Below are positions 14,263 through 15,355 of a stretch of DNA of 15,355 bases, piece by piece (within the stretch, counting starts at the first letter, position 1; each line of letters begins with the position of its first letter). Below the pieces are notes generated by a model. The model was not told where the DNA came from. It saw only the letters and a list, made by a program, of their open reading frames with translations, and did not search any database. The position numbers were made by a program, and so were the translations under genes. Source of the DNA: Thermoplasmata archaeon (lineage in GTDB: Archaea; Thermoplasmatota; Thermoplasmata; Thermoplasmatales; Thermoplasmataceae); assembly GCA_021793945.1 (NCBI GenBank), contig JAJYRT010000033.1, positions 1 to 15,355 on the forward strand, in the 5' to 3' direction.

Positions 14263-14378
14263 TGATGATCTCGTGCTCTATTATAACATGCATATTAAAT
14301 TTTTGTAACTTTATGGCACCTGATTACAGCCGCTCCGTAAAGAAATATTGGCATAAATAAATTCAGATCCCTCGTGTC

Positions 14379-15317
14379 CTATGTAGCTGTAACATCAATA
14401 ATGGTGTTTTCAAATGCCCGGAACTCAAGCTCGCTGTTTAGGGGTATAATCTGGTTTTCCTTGTACTTGGAGCTTGATCCGGAAACCATGAGTCCGTTTC
14501 CGCGAAGCACCCTTGCCACCGAATTCTTCCCAGATGGTATCTTCTGTGATTTTCCGGACTTGATAAAGTATTCCACAATGCTGCTCTTTCCATGCGAATA
14601 GAGGTTCTTGATATATCCTGATGGAGTATCGGTCCTGTTGGAATACTCCTCCCTCACCGTTTCAAGGTCCTTTTCACTGTCAATCCCCATCCACATTGTA
14701 TCTTCCCTGTAGACGCATACTTCCTTCGCGGCCACAAGTTTTGGAAATACCGTTGTCTCGACATCCTTGTCGAAATAATCATCAAAGAAATACTTGAATG
14801 CTGGTCTTCTCAGGAAATAGAAGCCGGCATTTATATAATAGTCCAGATAGGGCTTCTCCTTAAAAGAGAGAACCTCATCGCCGAAGGTCTCAACAATACC
14901 ATAGGGGCTCTTCATCCTGGTTACAAACATTGTCATTCCGTATTTTGAATTCTGTGCAAATTCGACGAATCTGTCAATATTCAGGTCAGTTACGGTGTCG
15001 CCATTCCTCAGTATTATGTCCTCGTCAGATCTGTGTTCAAGCAGGTTCCGGATCGAAAATAGAGTACCCAGGGGTTTTTCCTCGCGGAAGTAGTGGAACC
15101 TGACCTCTCCATCTGTCTCGCCATACCGCTCCTCTATCTTGTGGCCGAGATATCCTGAAAGTATGTAGATTTCCTCTACTCCTATGTTCTTGAAATCGTA
15201 GATCTGACGATCCATGATTGTATAGTTTTCCTTGATGTTTATCAATGTCTTGGGAATCTCGTCTGTAATCGGCTTAAGCCTTTTTCCGTATCCTCCGGCC
15301 AGTATTACCCCAATCAT
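14379..15317 (-). CDS. Sugar-phosphate nucleotidyltransferase with C-terminal cupin-like domain
   Basis: The 312-residue protein has a GT-A nucleotidyltransferase fold in about residues 1-230: LAGGYGKRLKPIT...PK (6-23, nucleotide-binding loop with the catalytic Arg and Lys), NGDTVTDLN (105-113, metal-binding Asp), PYGIVETFG, EKP (154-156), YYINAGFYFLRR and TMWMGIDSEKDLETV. This matches the NDP-sugar pyrophosphorylases, which join a sugar-1-phosphate and an NTP to make an NDP-sugar plus pyrophosphate. The closest look is to the mannose/glucose/heptose group, but the exact sugar is not decidable. Residues about 240-312 form a short beta-rich segment ('SSIVEYFIKSGKSQKIPSGKNSVARVLRGNGLMVSG') like a single cupin. 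Likely use: glycans, glycolipids or glycosylation of surface proteins. A TATA box (15335-15345) supports ATG 15317. Confidence 0.85.
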   Translation of the reverse strand: MIGVILAGGYGKRLKPITDEIPKTLINIKENYTIMDRQIYDFKNIGVEEIYILSGYLGHKIEERYGETDGEVRFHYFREEKPLGTLFSIRNLLEHRSDEDIILRNGDTVTDLNIDRFVEFAQNSKYGMTMFVTRMKSPYGIVETFGDEVLSFKEKPYLDYYINAGFYFLRRPAFKYFFDDYFDKDVETTVFPKLVAAKEVCVYREDTMWMGIDSEKDLETVREEYSNRTDTPSGYIKNLYSHGKSSIVEYFIKSGKSQKIPSGKNSVARVLRGNGLMVSGSSSKYKENQIIPLNSELEFRAFENTIIDVTAT

Positions 15318-15334
15318 TGTTGGCTATGATCACC

Positions 15335-15345
15335 TTATATATTTT
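15335..15345 (-). promoter_or_regulatory. TATA box of the nucleotidyltransferase gene
   Basis: The minus strand reads AAAATATATAA here, centred about 23 nt upstream of ATG 15317. A GGTGAT sequence (15329-15334) resembles a Shine-Dalgarno but would lie upstream of the expected RNA start, so the mRNA is probably leaderless. Confidence 0.55.
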
Positions 15346-15355
15346 TTATTTGCTC

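Noticed and set aside
1..15355. Mobile element, CRISPR array or integrated virus
   Set aside because: No transposase, integrase, terminal inverted repeats or regularly spaced repeats were seen; the genes look like ordinary accessory and housekeeping chromosomal genes.

Overview
The window looks like the chromosome of an acidophilic archaeon of the Thermoplasmatales (Thermoplasma/Ferroplasma/Cuniculiplasma relatives). Three things point there: a thermopsin-type acid protease carried on a large membrane-anchored surface protein; a TPP riboswitch in front of a major-facilitator transporter, an arrangement described for Thermoplasma; and archaeal TATA boxes about 23-28 nt upstream of many start codons, which implies mostly leaderless mRNAs. 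Genus is not resolved. No rRNA, tRNA, CRISPR array, insertion sequence or integrase was seen.

Layout. 1-549: the 5' part of an Lrp/AsnC regulator (minus, cut by the window edge), divergent from a 34-residue zinc-ribbon protein resembling RNA polymerase subunit Rpo12. 633-3663: an EamA/DMT exporter (minus), divergent from a MarR regulator overlapping a 14-TM EmrB/QacA-type drug exporter, with a cluster of inverted repeats upstream of the marR TATA box. 3711-3860: an unlisted 49-residue basic/helical protein. 3974-6162: a mercury-resistance locus: merA (mercuric reductase), a stand-alone HMA metal-binding protein overlapping it by ATGA, and a divergent HxlR-family regulator with a cysteine where HxlR thiol sensors carry theirs; a perfect 16-bp palindrome lies next to the mer promoter. 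6229-7709: TPP riboswitch, possible leader ORF and an MFS transporter (ThiT-like). 7727-10879: 1050-residue thermopsin / beta-helix / repeat / TM-anchor protein. 10950-12404: solitary N6-adenine DNA methyltransferase. 12528-13884: small membrane-anchored hypothetical protein and a second EamA transporter. 13903-14262: small acidic protein of unknown function. 14379-15317: sugar nucleotidyltransferase fused to a small C-terminal cupin-like domain.

How the parts work together. The left half is mainly a stress/efflux region with two local regulator-target pairs (MarR with its exporter; HxlR with MerA and the HMA protein). The thiamine module is self-contained and controlled by RNA. Leader genes mostly lack a 5' UTR, whereas genes inside operons (merA, the MFS exporter, the second EamA gene) have Shine-Dalgarno-like sequences or overlapping starts. 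The riboswitch leader is the clear exception: its conserved 3' strand contains a GGAGGG ribosome-binding sequence followed 7 nt later by a GTG that opens a short ORF overlapping the transporter start. That is the most interesting regulatory possibility here. No gene-free stretch exceeds 300 bases.
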